64,000 nt of DNA, taken from the NCBI RefSeq assembly GCF_028550435.1, contig NZ_JAQQKV010000001.1, positions 1,178,001 to 1,242,000 of the forward strand, in the 5' to 3' direction. This document shows positions 16,944-26,746 of this stretch, piece by piece (position 1 is the first letter of the stretch; every line of letters begins with the position of its first letter). Source of the DNA: Asticcacaulis machinosus. Its GTDB lineage: Bacteria > Pseudomonadota > Alphaproteobacteria > Caulobacterales > Caulobacteraceae. The position numbers and the translations under genes are program-made. The notes beneath the pieces were generated by a model that was given only the letters and a program-made list of their open reading frames with translations, was not told the DNA's origin and searched no databases.

Positions 16944-19868
16944 CTATTGCACCGTAAATTTTAAGGTCGCGGCAGCTTGCCCCTGAGCCTTCGCCACTAC
17001 AGTTGCGGGCCCTGCGCCGCCGGTAGATTGAACGATGATCTGGGCATAGCCATTGAATACACGCCGCGCCCAAATCGGCGCGGGCGTCGTCACCCGCAGA
17101 GACGCCCACCGTCCCCCCTCTTGCGCGGATTGCGCGAGTAGACCAAACCCGCCCGCCGGTGACCTGATGAGGTAGTTCAGGCTGTTGGTGTCCTTGATCT
17201 TGGCGGGATCGAGCTTAATGACGAGAAGCCCATCGAGCTGAACCGGCGCGACGGCTTCACCGTTAACATACACGACCTGATCACGCGTCACGTCGGCCAC
17301 GAACAACTCAACAGTGTCATCATCAGTCAGTTTTGGCCGTGCAAATTCCGCGCGAACCAGATAATAGGGGCTTTCCGGTGGCCTTTGGTCCTCTGGGACC
17401 CATTGAAACGGTCGGCGCCACGTCGACGCATCGTCATCCGCGAGGTGCGCCAGAAGCGCCTCTTTCGCCTCGCCCCCCTTAACGCGCCAGTTCTTTACCG
17501 TTAGAAAGTGGTGGCGCTCGGTGGGTTTATCGGGCTCATGGGAACCTGGATCACCGTTGCCCATGCCAATGATCTGAATTGGGCCGGTCGTCTCGAACTG
17601 CACCAGACTATCGGACGTAGGCACAACCCGCCCCTGCTTGTCGGCGACACTCACAGTTATCACAGAGATATCGGAACCATCCGCCTTGATCCGCGTACGG
17701 TCCGCCGCAAGTTGAACCGACACGCCAGGTCCGGTCGTTTCGACCGTTTGCGTTGCGACGAGCTTGCCGTTCCTAAAGCCTTTTGCCACTAGTTTTCCCG
17801 ATTGATAGGGCACCGACCATTGCAGATGCCCCCCTACCGTCATGGCCTTTCGCCCAAGCGATTTTTTATTCAGGAATAGTTCGACCTCATCCGTGTTCGC
17901 ATAGGCGCGCACATCGATATCTTCACCTTCGCGTCCGCTCCAATTCCAATGCGGCAGAAGGTGAACCATAGGCTCATGGGTCCAGACTGATTTAAGGTAA
18001 TAGCCACTGTCTTTGATGACACCGGTCGTATCCAACATACCAAATTGCGACGATACCGCAGGCCATCCGAACGGCGTTGTTTCCCCTCGATAATCGAATC
18101 CGGTCCAGACAAACATGCCTGACAAAAATGGTCGCGCGGCATTGAAACGCCAGCCTTCCTCTATGGACGCTGTGCGTGCGCCGCCGGACCGCTTATCGTA
18201 CGCGGCAATATGGACGCGCTCAGGATCATCGACATAGACACCGCGCGTCGCAAAGGTTAGGCCCTCCTCCGTCACGAGCATCGGACGATCGGGGTAGCGT
18301 TTATGCATGGCATCAATGTCATGCTGAGCTTTGTAGTTAAAGCCTATGACCTCAGACCCGGCAGCCGTTCCCTGCGTTCCGCCCGACCCGGATGCCGCAA
18401 CCGTGGTGAGCCGAGTCGGATCCATCCTTCTCACTATGGCCTGCATCTCCTGAGTAAGGCGTGTGCCGACCTCGGTGTTTTCAATGGCCCACTCTTCATT
18501 GCCCACTGACCACAGGATGACCGACGGATGATTTCGATCCCGTCGAACCATGCGCTCCAGCTCATTTCGTATTTGCGGGGTGGTCCCCATCATACGGTGC
18601 TCGTCGATTACAAGTATGCCCAGCCGGTCGGCAGCCTCGAGCAGTTCTTTGGTCGGCGGGTGGTGAGAAGCGCGGTATGCGTTGACTCCGATCTCTTTGA
18701 GGCGCTTGAAGCGATATTCGTGCAAGGCATCGGGCAGCGCGACACCCACCCCGGCATGATCCTGGTGGTTATTCGTACCGTGCAACTTGATGGACTTGCC
18801 GTTCAGGAAGAAGCCGTCATTGGCATCAAATCGAAGCGTTCTTATTCCAAACACCGTATCATAACTGTCTACAACCTCGCCCTTGCGCTTAACTTGCGTG
18901 ATTGCCTTGTAAAGATAGGGGTCTTCCAATGACCACAGCCTTACTCTATCCATCTTGAACTGTGCGGCAACCCGCGATGACGACGCCCCGTTCAGGGTTT
19001 GGGGCGACGTTTCAAAACGGGCTACAGACGTTCCATCGGCGTCTACGATTAGGTGTTCGATGGTGAACCCCTCGACACCTTTACCGTCGTTACTTATCTC
19101 AACATCGATCGAGATTTCCGCGGAGCCGTCGGCCACCTCGGTACGGACAAAGGTTCCCCACGGCGCGACATGCAAAGGGTCAGTCTTTGTCAGCCAAACG
19201 TGGCGGTAGATTCCGGCCCCCTCATACCACCACCCCTCCTCCATAGTCGCGTCTACCCGGACGGCAATGACATTTTCACCGCCATAGTTGAGGTAATCCG
19301 TGATGTCGTACTGGAAACTGGAATAGCCGCTGCGCTCATTGCCGATATAGTGGCCGTTTACCCACACCACGCTATCACGGAAGACGCCGTCAAACTCGAC
19401 GGCAATGCGACGCCCCTTATCCTGCGCGCTGATAGGTAGTGCACGCCTGTACCAACCAACACTGTTTTCGGGAAACGTGGCCCCCAGAGCCTTTGAGCCA
19501 TGGTTGGCACTCGCTCGTGAACTAAATGGCAGCTCAACCGCCCAGTCATGAGGCAGGTTTAAGCGGCGCCATGCCGTGTCGTTAAATTTGAGGTCAGCCG
19601 GCCCGTCACCGTACCCCGCCTTGGCAAAGAAGAACCCTCGGGTACCATGACTGAAGTCCTGGGATGCATCATAAGGGTGACCAAAGGCGAAACGCCAATC
19701 TCGATCTATGTTGAAACGTTCTCGCGCCGCTGACTGCGCCTTAACTCGGACGCCCGGTGTCCTGTCACCGTCTACGGGGGCCCCCTGGGCCGCCCCGGAG
19801 GTCACAGCCAGTGCAAGTGATAACGCTGTCATCACGGCGCGTGATTTAATTCCGGATAGAATTTTCAT
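16944..19868 (-). CDS. GH2 beta-galactosidase-like enzyme 1
   Basis: This 974-residue exported GH2 enzyme has a signal peptide (1-29) and a sugar-binding jelly roll (about 50-235). An immunoglobulin-like domain follows (235-345), then the barrel (350-640) with acid/base Glu458 (SVGNEEW) and probable nucleophile Glu534 (VTEEG). C-terminal DUF4982-like and Ig-like domains follow, with an inserted segment around 820-920 before the last strand. I chose ATG 19868 behind AGGGAA; starts further upstream lack a signal peptide. It is divergent from GH2 enzyme 2. GH2 also includes glucuronidases and mannosidases, so galactosidase activity is the likely but not the only option. Confidence 0.86.
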   Translation of the reverse strand: MKILSGIKSRAVMTALSLALAVTSGAAQGAPVDGDRTPGVRVKAQSAARERFNIDRDWRFAFGHPYDASQDFSHGTRGFFFAKAGYGDGPADLKFNDTAWRRLNLPHDWAVELPFSSRASANHGSKALGATFPENSVGWYRRALPISAQDKGRRIAVEFDGVFRDSVVWVNGHYIGNERSGYSSFQYDITDYLNYGGENVIAVRVDATMEEGWWYEGAGIYRHVWLTKTDPLHVAPWGTFVRTEVADGSAEISIDVEISNDGKGVEGFTIEHLIVDADGTSVARFETSPQTLNGASSSRVAAQFKMDRVRLWSLEDPYLYKAITQVKRKGEVVDSYDTVFGIRTLRFDANDGFFLNGKSIKLHGTNNHQDHAGVGVALPDALHEYRFKRLKEIGVNAYRASHHPPTKELLEAADRLGILVIDEHRMMGTTPQIRNELERMVRRDRNHPSVILWSVGNEEWAIENTEVGTRLTQEMQAIVRRMDPTRLTTVAASGSGGTQGTAAGSEVIGFNYKAQHDIDAMHKRYPDRPMLVTEEGLTFATRGVYVDDPERVHIAAYDKRSGGARTASIEEGWRFNAARPFLSGMFVWTGFDYRGETTPFGWPAVSSQFGMLDTTGVIKDSGYYLKSVWTHEPMVHLLPHWNWSGREGEDIDVRAYANTDEVELFLNKKSLGRKAMTVGGHLQWSVPYQSGKLVAKGFRNGKLVATQTVETTGPGVSVQLAADRTRIKADGSDISVITVSVADKQGRVVPTSDSLVQFETTGPIQIIGMGNGDPGSHEPDKPTERHHFLTVKNWRVKGGEAKEALLAHLADDDASTWRRPFQWVPEDQRPPESPYYLVRAEFARPKLTDDDTVELFVADVTRDQVVYVNGEAVAPVQLDGLLVIKLDPAKIKDTNSLNYLIRSPAGGFGLLAQSAQEGGRWASLRVTTPAPIWARRVFNGYAQIIVQSTGGAGPATVVAKAQGQAAATLKFTVQ

Positions 19869-20195
19869 TGTTGGGATTCCCTGATTACCTGCTTGTGTCG
19901 TTCTTTTTTCGTCTAACCTATCGTCCAAACGGGCACAAGATTGTCCTACAATTTAAGGGTTGCCATATTCGAAGGGTTCCATCCGCGAAGCCGCCAATCG
20001 AATATTTTACGCCGAAAATGAACTACAAAAGCATAAATATACCAATGATAGCGCTCTCATTTTGAGTTTGACATCATCCGCGAGGTCATTAATATTACAT
20101 ATAGCAGTAAATTCCACCACCGGCAGTTAGGGTGGGGATTATACTCAGACAATTAAAACCACAGAAGTGGTGTTTCGGGAACAGGGGCTAATTTA
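19869..20195. other. Divergent promoter region between two GH2 genes
   Basis: This 327-bp gap holds the two opposing GH2 promoters. Visible elements are the LacI-type palindrome at 20044-20061 and an 8-bp inverted repeat, ATATTCGA at 19965-19972 with TCGAATAT at 19998-20005. No gene is supported here. Confidence 0.5.
20044..20061. promoter_or_regulatory. LacI-type operator candidate between divergent GH2 genes
   Basis: AATGATAGCGCTCTCATT is an 18-bp palindrome with one mismatched pair and the central AGCGCT seen also at 16718-16733. It lies about 135 bp before the plus-strand GH2 start and about 175 bp before the minus-strand one, so one bound repressor could control both. Confidence 0.55.
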
Positions 20196-23063
20196 GTGAA
20201 CAGACGTGACCTTCTTAAGGGAACTACCGGCGTGGTGATGGGATCGGCTTGGGGCCCTGTCGCGGCCTCATCCGCCGCCGCGACGCAGCCAGCCACACGT
20301 CCCTTGGGTCAGTCGGTTTCTAAGATGCGGCAGGTCTTATCATTAAATAGAGGCTGGCGTTTTCTCGAAGGTGACGTGCCTTTTCCTAAAGTTATGGGGC
20401 ATGGTTGGTCATATGCGAACGCAAAGGCAGGGTCGGCCTGGGGCGCGGCGTCTCCGATCTTTGACGATTCAGAATGGTCAACCGTTACGCTGCCCCACGA
20501 TTTTGCGAGCTTTCAACTTCCAGACAAAAACGAGAACCTTGCGCAAGGCTACAGAAAACGTGGCATCGCCTGGTACCGCAATCTCTTGAGGTTTGAGCCC
20601 TCCGACCGTGGCAAGCACATTGAACTTCACCTGGATGGGATTTCCACACACGCCACCGTTTGGCTGAACGGCACGCTCGTGAACCGAAATTGGTCGGGCT
20701 ACAATTCAATCTACATCGACATCACACCTTACATTACCTACGGCGAGTCGTTGAACTCATTGGTGGTTCGCGTCGATGCCGATCAAATGCAAGGGTGGTG
20801 GTATGAGGGTGCCGGCATTTACCGGAACACCTGGATTGTCAAAAGAGACCCGGTCCATATCGTTACGGACGGCGTCTTTGCTCACCCGGTCAAATACGGC
20901 GACCAGTGGACCATTCCTCTAGAGGTTACTCTCTACAATGCCGGGAAAACGGCCCGCACGGTTCAAGTCACGTCAACCGTGCGAGACCCAAAAGGCAAGG
21001 CGATTGCAACGACCCGAATGTCCGCCACCGTGACGGCGCTTAGTCGCGCGGTCTCCACGGGCAGTATGACCGTAAGCCAACCAAGCCTTTGGAATATCGA
21101 AACGCCGTTTCTCTATAGTATCACCACTCAGGTAATCAGCCATGATCGGGTTCTCGACGAAGTGGTAACGCCTGCCGGGTTCCGCACCCAACACTTTGAT
21201 CCAAACCGTGGCTTCTTTCTCAATGACCAACCCGTTAAGTTAAAAGGGGTGTGCATACATCAGGACCACGCGGGCGTTGGCGTGGCCGTGCCGCACGGAA
21301 TTCTTCACTATCGTTTGCAGCGCTTGAAGGACCTTGGATGCAACGCCATACGCTGCTCTCACAACGCGCAAGACAAGTACTTCTATGAGCTCTGCGATCA
21401 GATGGGCTTCCTCGTCATGGACGAGAACCGGGTCTTCAACCCCTCCCCTATTCACATGAATGAACTGGAGTGGCTGGTACGCCGTGACCGCAACCATCCT
21501 AGCGTTATCCTTTGGTCAGTGTTTAATGAGGAGCCGATGCAAGGTAGTGAGCAAGGGTTCGAAATGGTGCGCCGGATGAGCGCCCTAGTGAAAACGCTGG
21601 ACACCTCACGCCCCGTAACGGCCGCGATGAATGATGGTCTTTTCACGCCCATCAATGTTTCCCAAGCCGTCGACGTTGTCGGCTTTAATTACCAATATCA
21701 ATCATATGACGCTTTTCACAAAGCAAATCCGAATATCCCTCTCACCTCTTCGGAAGACACCTCAGCCTATCAAACGCGCGGCGAGTACACGACCGACGAT
21801 GCCCGTCACATCAAGGCAACCTACGACGATGATGCCGCAGAATGGGGAACCACCCATCGGACGGGATGGAAAGCCATTGCTGAGCGCGACTTTATAGCCG
21901 GGGCTTTTGTATGGACTGGTTTTGACTATCATGGCGAGCCGACCCCTTATGACTGGCCAAGTAACTCGTCCCAGTTCGGCATAATGGACCTGTGCGGCTT
22001 CGAAAAGAATGCGTTTTGGCTTCACAAAGCGCAATGGGATCAAAGCCCGGTCCTTCGAATAGCGCCTCACTGGACCTGGTCCGGCAAGCAAGGACAGCCA
22101 ATTCGCGTCATGGCCTTTCATAATATGGACGAGGTCGAGTTGTTTTTGAACGGAAAATCCCTCGGTAAACAAAAGGGCGACATTTTCGAGATGAACCGAT
22201 GGGAGGTACCCTACGCCCCAGGTACGTTACACGCCGTCGGTTATAGGCAAGGCAAGGCTGCCGCAAAGCACGTCGTTGAGACAACGGGCGCACCGGTTTC
22301 TTTGAAACTCACGCCACACCGCAAGTCTATGTGGGGCGATGGACTGGATGCACAACCCATTAAGGTTGAGGCGGTCGACGCCAGGGGACGCCATGTCCCC
22401 ATCGCACAAAATCAGATCACGTTCGACATCACCGGTGGAGACATCATCGGACTGGGCAATGGCAACCCCAACGATGTCTCCAGTGAAAAGGGCAACACAC
22501 GTGCCCTGTTCAACGGGCTGGCCCAGATAATTGTCCAAACGAAGGAAAATAGCGCGGGGACACTACAGATTACCGCTACCGCTGCGGGATTGACCGCCGC
22601 AAAAATCGAGATTGAGGTCGAAAAAGCCGCAGCGTGGCCTTATCAGGACGTCTCGACCCCCGTTCAAATCACGGAAGGTTGGCGTCGCGCGCCCGCGCAA
22701 AGTGCGCCAATAGACCCCAATCTACGCCCGAAGGACAACGACATGAACTCATGGGGCTGGTTTCGTCCCGGTGTGCCGTTCTCCCCTCTCGCCACGGATA
22801 GCTACGTGCTGTGCGCAACCGTCGTCGAACCATTCAAGCGGATTCGCAAAGCTGGCGGCCAGGTGGAATGCCTGAACCTCATGGGTGCGTGCACGGTCTT
22901 CGTCGATGGTATTGAAGCTGCCAACAAATCGGATCCCGGCGCTGGAGATTTAAAATTCAACCTGCCCGCTGGGGATGGCGCCCGCCGTCTAACCATCATT
23001 TTTAGGGCCAAAGCGGGCCAGCCTTTCGGGTTTGGCGACGTCTTACGAATTCGAACGGTTTAA
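20196..23063 (+). CDS. GH2 beta-galactosidase-like enzyme 2 (Tat signal)
   Basis: The 955-residue GH2 enzyme begins with GTG at 20196 behind AGGGG. It carries a twin-arginine signal (NRRDLLKG, followed by a small hydrophobic stretch and Ala-rich cleavage region). Domains follow the GH2 order: jelly roll (about 50-215), Ig-like (220-330) and barrel (340-620) with acid/base Glu445 (SVFNEEP) and nucleophile Glu520 (LTSSEDT). DUF4982-like and further beta domains close the protein. It is homologous to GH2 enzyme 1 across much of its length. Tat export suggests folding before export, whereas enzyme 1 has a Sec signal. Confidence 0.86.
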   Translation: MNRRDLLKGTTGVVMGSAWGPVAASSAAATQPATRPLGQSVSKMRQVLSLNRGWRFLEGDVPFPKVMGHGWSYANAKAGSAWGAASPIFDDSEWSTVTLPHDFASFQLPDKNENLAQGYRKRGIAWYRNLLRFEPSDRGKHIELHLDGISTHATVWLNGTLVNRNWSGYNSIYIDITPYITYGESLNSLVVRVDADQMQGWWYEGAGIYRNTWIVKRDPVHIVTDGVFAHPVKYGDQWTIPLEVTLYNAGKTARTVQVTSTVRDPKGKAIATTRMSATVTALSRAVSTGSMTVSQPSLWNIETPFLYSITTQVISHDRVLDEVVTPAGFRTQHFDPNRGFFLNDQPVKLKGVCIHQDHAGVGVAVPHGILHYRLQRLKDLGCNAIRCSHNAQDKYFYELCDQMGFLVMDENRVFNPSPIHMNELEWLVRRDRNHPSVILWSVFNEEPMQGSEQGFEMVRRMSALVKTLDTSRPVTAAMNDGLFTPINVSQAVDVVGFNYQYQSYDAFHKANPNIPLTSSEDTSAYQTRGEYTTDDARHIKATYDDDAAEWGTTHRTGWKAIAERDFIAGAFVWTGFDYHGEPTPYDWPSNSSQFGIMDLCGFEKNAFWLHKAQWDQSPVLRIAPHWTWSGKQGQPIRVMAFHNMDEVELFLNGKSLGKQKGDIFEMNRWEVPYAPGTLHAVGYRQGKAAAKHVVETTGAPVSLKLTPHRKSMWGDGLDAQPIKVEAVDARGRHVPIAQNQITFDITGGDIIGLGNGNPNDVSSEKGNTRALFNGLAQIIVQTKENSAGTLQITATAAGLTAAKIEIEVEKAAAWPYQDVSTPVQITEGWRRAPAQSAPIDPNLRPKDNDMNSWGWFRPGVPFSPLATDSYVLCATVVEPFKRIRKAGGQVECLNLMGACTVFVDGIEAANKSDPGAGDLKFNLPAGDGARRLTIIFRAKAGQPFGFGDVLRIRTV

Positions 23064-23193
23064 TGCCCTTCGCGCCGCCGTGCCTCCAACATCCTCGTCA
23101 ATTTGGCGATCAGGGCCTAAGTTGACGATTTGGACAGACCTAAGCGCCTGTCGAAACCGACACGGCCACATTCCAAACCGCTATTTCAGCGAT

Positions 23194-25644
23194 ATGAAAG
23201 TTAGCAAAATGAGATATTTTAACGTGCTGTTTCCCTCGTCGATGGCGCTCCTACTCGCCCTGTCGGCACCCCACGCGCTTGCCGAGCGGATAAATCTGTC
23301 TCAGGACTGGCGATTTACGGCAGTGGAATCCCTGGGGTCCGAGCCGCCGGCATATAGCGAAGCGACATGGAAAAAGGTCAGCGTGCCACATGACTTTTCA
23401 GTCATGGACAAACCTGATGGCTCCCCCCCATTCGACAAAACGGCCATTTCAGGACAGGATTCCGGCTATCTGCCGGGCGGTATAGGCTGGTATCGTCGCG
23501 ACCTGACCTTAAGCGCCAAGGATTCTGAGGGCGTCGTACTTTTGCATTTTGAAGCCATATATATGGATGCCGATATTTGGGTAAACGGCCAGCACGTCTC
23601 AAAACACCATTATGGCTACACCGCGTTCACGCTTGACCTTACCGGCAAGGTCAAGACCGGAAACAACACCGTTGTCGTTCGGGTCAACCACACCGACCCG
23701 TCATCCCGCTGGTATGCCGGATCTGGTATCATTCGCCCTGTCCACCTGGAAACCCTGCACCGCATCCATATTGATTCCGACGGGCCGGCGATCACGACGC
23801 CCATCGCCACCGAGACGCGCGGCGAGGTTGTCATTAAAACCCCAGTCATCAATCGCTCCGAAAACGCGGCGAGCTTGACTCTCGAGTCACAAATTGTCGA
23901 TGTATCGGGCAGGATCGTCAGTCAGACCGAGAGGAGCGTGACCACCAAAGCGGCAAGTTCTATATCGCTGGATCAAACCTTAAGCGTGGAAAACCCGGCC
24001 CTGTGGTCAACAGACGCTCCAAACCTGTATTATCTGAAGCAAACCATCAGACTGGGCGACAGGGTCTTGGATGAGCGTAAAACCCGGTTCGGTATCCGCA
24101 CAATAACGGTTGATGCTCAAAACGGTCTGCGCCTGAACGGCAAATCGATCGAACTCCGTGGCGGCAATATCCACCATGACAACTACATGCTGGGGGCTGC
24201 GGGTCTGCCTGATGCTGACGCCCGTAAGGTCTGGTTGATGAAATCGGCGGGCTACAATGCCATCCGCAGCGCTCATAATCCCGCCAGTCAGGCGACGCTC
24301 GATGCCGCCGATGAACTGGGCCTTCTGGTCATCGATGAGGCCTTTGACATGTGGAATAAGTCAAAGAAGCCAATGGACTACTCCCGGTTTTTTAAGACCG
24401 ATTGGAAGGCCGATGTGACCAGTATGGTCGTCAGCGGACGAAATCATCCCAGTGTGGTTTTCTGGAGCATCGGCAACGAAATTCCAGAGCAGACCTCACC
24501 AGAGGGCATTCAAACGGCTCGGATGCTGGCCGAAACTGTCCGCAAGCTTGATCCGTCCCGACCCGTTACCCAAGGCGTTAATGTCGACAGCCCCCATAAT
24601 GCGGCGCTTTTGGCCGAATTGGACGTCGCTGGCCTGAACTATCGCGCCAATCAATTCGCACAGGATCACATCGATCACCCTGAGAGGGTCATGTACACGT
24701 CTGAATCGACACCGAAAGATGCGTTTAGGTACTGGCGTGTTGCCGAAACCATGCCGTCCGTAATTGGCGACTTTGTCTGGACCGCCGTGGACTACCTCGG
24801 CGAAACGGGGATCGGCTGGATGGGGTATAGTCAGGATTGGCAGAAACTTGGCCCGTACCCCTGGCACCTCGCCTATTGTGGGGAAATTGACGCCACCGGG
24901 CGCAAGCGCCCCGCAGCTTTTTACCGGCAAGTTTTGTGGAAAACCGGCATAGATCCGGTATCGATATTCGTGGCCCAGCCGAAAGGCACCGCGGATCTGC
25001 CCGATCGCGATTACTTCCCCATAACCGGCGAACATCTCGACTGGTCTTTGGACGATGTCCATCCAAGCTGGACCTGGCGCGGACAAGAGGGCAAACCGCT
25101 TGATGTGGTGGTCTATTCCGAATTCCCAGAAGTTGAATTGTTCCTGAATGGCAAAAGCTTGGGCAAAAAGGCAGTGGGCGTCGATAGCGAATACAAGGCA
25201 AACTTTGCGGTGCCGTATAAAGCAGGGACGCTCAAAGCGATTGGGTATCTCGATGGCAAACCCGCGGGTCAATGGGAGCTTAAAACAGCCGGTGATCCGG
25301 CCTCCGTACGCGTCACCGTCGATAAACAGGAACTTAGCGCAGATGGCCAGAGCTTGGCATATGTGACCGCTGAACTGCTCGACGGGAACGGGGTGCCTAT
25401 TTACGCGCGTGATAGCGACCTGAAGCTGAGCTTTAAAGTTAGCGGAGCCGGGCAACTGGCGGGCGCGGGAAGCGGCAACCCGATGGAGGCGCAAAGCCTG
25501 CAGTCAGGACACGTAAAGACATTCCACGGTCGCGCCGTCGGCGTGGTAAAATCACATGTGACGGCGGGAGCCATCCAAATTGAGGCTAGCGCCGAGGGCC
25601 TGCCCTCACAAATCCTTCATCTCAATACCGTATCGACGCAATAA
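23194..25644 (+). CDS. GH2 beta-galactosidase-like enzyme 3
   Basis: This 816-residue GH2 enzyme has a signal peptide ending SAPHALAE and a jelly roll beginning at INLSQDWRF. An Ig-like domain and a barrel follow, with acid/base Glu429 (SIGNEIP) and nucleophile Glu504 (YTSESTP), then DUF4982-like (EFPEVELFLNGKSLG) and Ig-like C-terminal domains. It is more distant from the other two. The start is uncertain: ATG 23194 and ATG 23209 both give a good signal peptide but neither has a strong ribosome site; the frame stays open upstream to 23032, overlapping enzyme 2. It follows enzyme 2 by 130 bp and is probably co-transcribed. Confidence 0.85.
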   Translation: MKVSKMRYFNVLFPSSMALLLALSAPHALAERINLSQDWRFTAVESLGSEPPAYSEATWKKVSVPHDFSVMDKPDGSPPFDKTAISGQDSGYLPGGIGWYRRDLTLSAKDSEGVVLLHFEAIYMDADIWVNGQHVSKHHYGYTAFTLDLTGKVKTGNNTVVVRVNHTDPSSRWYAGSGIIRPVHLETLHRIHIDSDGPAITTPIATETRGEVVIKTPVINRSENAASLTLESQIVDVSGRIVSQTERSVTTKAASSISLDQTLSVENPALWSTDAPNLYYLKQTIRLGDRVLDERKTRFGIRTITVDAQNGLRLNGKSIELRGGNIHHDNYMLGAAGLPDADARKVWLMKSAGYNAIRSAHNPASQATLDAADELGLLVIDEAFDMWNKSKKPMDYSRFFKTDWKADVTSMVVSGRNHPSVVFWSIGNEIPEQTSPEGIQTARMLAETVRKLDPSRPVTQGVNVDSPHNAALLAELDVAGLNYRANQFAQDHIDHPERVMYTSESTPKDAFRYWRVAETMPSVIGDFVWTAVDYLGETGIGWMGYSQDWQKLGPYPWHLAYCGEIDATGRKRPAAFYRQVLWKTGIDPVSIFVAQPKGTADLPDRDYFPITGEHLDWSLDDVHPSWTWRGQEGKPLDVVVYSEFPEVELFLNGKSLGKKAVGVDSEYKANFAVPYKAGTLKAIGYLDGKPAGQWELKTAGDPASVRVTVDKQELSADGQSLAYVTAELLDGNGVPIYARDSDLKLSFKVSGAGQLAGAGSGNPMEAQSLQSGHVKTFHGRAVGVVKSHVTAGAIQIEASAEGLPSQILHLNTVSTQ

Positions 25645-25893
25645 GTGATGAGCAATTGAAAAGGTATGATTGTGACGGCAAGGGCAGCTTCACAATCAAA
25701 CCTTGGTTGGGGAAACGGCAGACGCGTGATAGCCCCGAAAATTGACGCGAGGTTGATTGGCTATCCCTGCCATCGCCTTGATCTCTATTGCTTCGACAAA
25801 TTACGATAATGCCCCCTGCACCTCGAAACGGGGTTTTGCAAAGGCGCGTGAGCGGGCATGCTGATGGTCCATACACCCAAGAGGGGGTTAGAT

Positions 25894-26145
25894 ATGCAAC
25901 CGACCGCAATAGATGTCCATGAACGCAAAATCTCATCAACTTCGGTTTCAGGGTCAGCTTTAGACCATGATCAACTCTGGAGTCTTTCTAAAGTCTGCGA
26001 TGTCCTAGGGGGTGTGAGCGACGACACATTTCATCGCCTGGTGAAGCGCAAAGAGTTTAGGCGGATAAAGCAGGGTAGATGCACATATGTTCTGGCAAGA
26101 GAAGTTCGGGCCTACATCGACCGCCTATCGCAATCAGCGACGTAG
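25894..26145 (+). CDS. Small excisionase-like helix-turn-helix protein
   Basis: This 83-residue protein has a C-terminal half (LWSLSKVCDVLGGVSDDTFHRLVKR, then a YVLAREVRAYID stretch) resembling the winged helix of the MerR/AlpA excisionase group. ATG 25894 has an AGAGGGGG site and is preferred over two upstream starts. It is the first gene after the glycan locus and lies on the same small island as the tyrosine integrase (27636-28985). It may be that integrase's directionality factor or a phage-derived regulator (inference). Confidence 0.6.
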   Translation: MQPTAIDVHERKISSTSVSGSALDHDQLWSLSKVCDVLGGVSDDTFHRLVKRKEFRRIKQGRCTYVLAREVRAYIDRLSQSAT

Positions 26146-26358
26146 CGGATCACGTCCGGACCAAAGCCTGCCTGACCAGTCCTGCCTGACGAACAACTGC
26201 GATCATCTCAACATAAGAATGCTATGCGCCTGTGACGGTCACATCAAATTAGCCAGATTGCCTCATAGCGGTTTGACCACCTGCACAGCATTGTGATTTT
26301 ACAGTCGGCAGGCCCACTACAGATAAGGTCGTGTTTTCGGCCGAACCTGGAGACGAAT

Positions 26359-26619
26359 ATGGTAGATATTGCAGACATCAAAGAGCATGCCGAGATTATT
26401 GGCGCAGACGGCGTACACGTCGGCACGGTTGACCGCGTTGTAGACGGCCGCATCAAACTCACAAAACTGGAAGTGGAAAGCAATGCCCACAAAGGCCACC
26501 ATCACTTTATCGATCTGGGCCTCGTCGCGGGCATAGACGGTGATCGGGTGCGGCTATCTGCAAACGCTGATGTCGCTGTTATGCTGGAAGAAGAGGAAGA
26601 CGGCGAGGATGTTAAATAA
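26359..26619 (+). CDS. DUF2171 domain protein
   Basis: The 86-residue acidic protein has a PRC-barrel-like beta fold: ADIKEHAEIIGADGVHVGTVDRV, then a basic KGHHHFIDLGLV segment, and a very acidic C-terminus (EEEEDGEDVK). This matches DUF2171, a family of unknown function often linked to stress. ATG 26359 has a GGAGA site. It stands alone, followed by a hairpin at 26625-26654. It is soluble, with no signal peptide. Confidence 0.7.
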   Translation: MVDIADIKEHAEIIGADGVHVGTVDRVVDGRIKLTKLEVESNAHKGHHHFIDLGLVAGIDGDRVRLSANADVAVMLEEEEDGEDVK

Positions 26620-26624
26620 GGTGT

Positions 26625-26654
26625 TTTTGGCCTAGCCTCATCGGCTGGCCAAAA
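26625..26654. terminator. Terminator-like hairpin after the DUF2171 gene
   Basis: TTTTGGCCTAGCC (26625-26637) pairs with GGCTGGCCAAAA (26643-26654) across a short loop, with one bulged base. It starts a few bases after the DUF2171 stop codon. There is no U-tract after the stem on the plus strand, so efficiency is doubtful. Confidence 0.4.
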
Positions 26655-26746
26655 CCTTGATAGAATACCCAATTTATCTTAGGTCATTCATCATCAGGTA
26701 CGATGCAGTGAATGGCAATGCGTCAATCTTCATCAGGAGAATGGCT

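Noticed and set aside
16690-16986. Plus-strand open frame in the receptor promoter region
   Set aside because: It covers an AT-rich regulatory region and runs antisense into the GH2 gene; no ribosome site and no protein-like composition.
24496-25494. Long minus-strand open frame (332 codons) opposite GH2 enzyme 3
   Set aside because: The opposite strand encodes a clear GH2 enzyme with intact catalytic residues; the antisense translation shows no recognisable motif.
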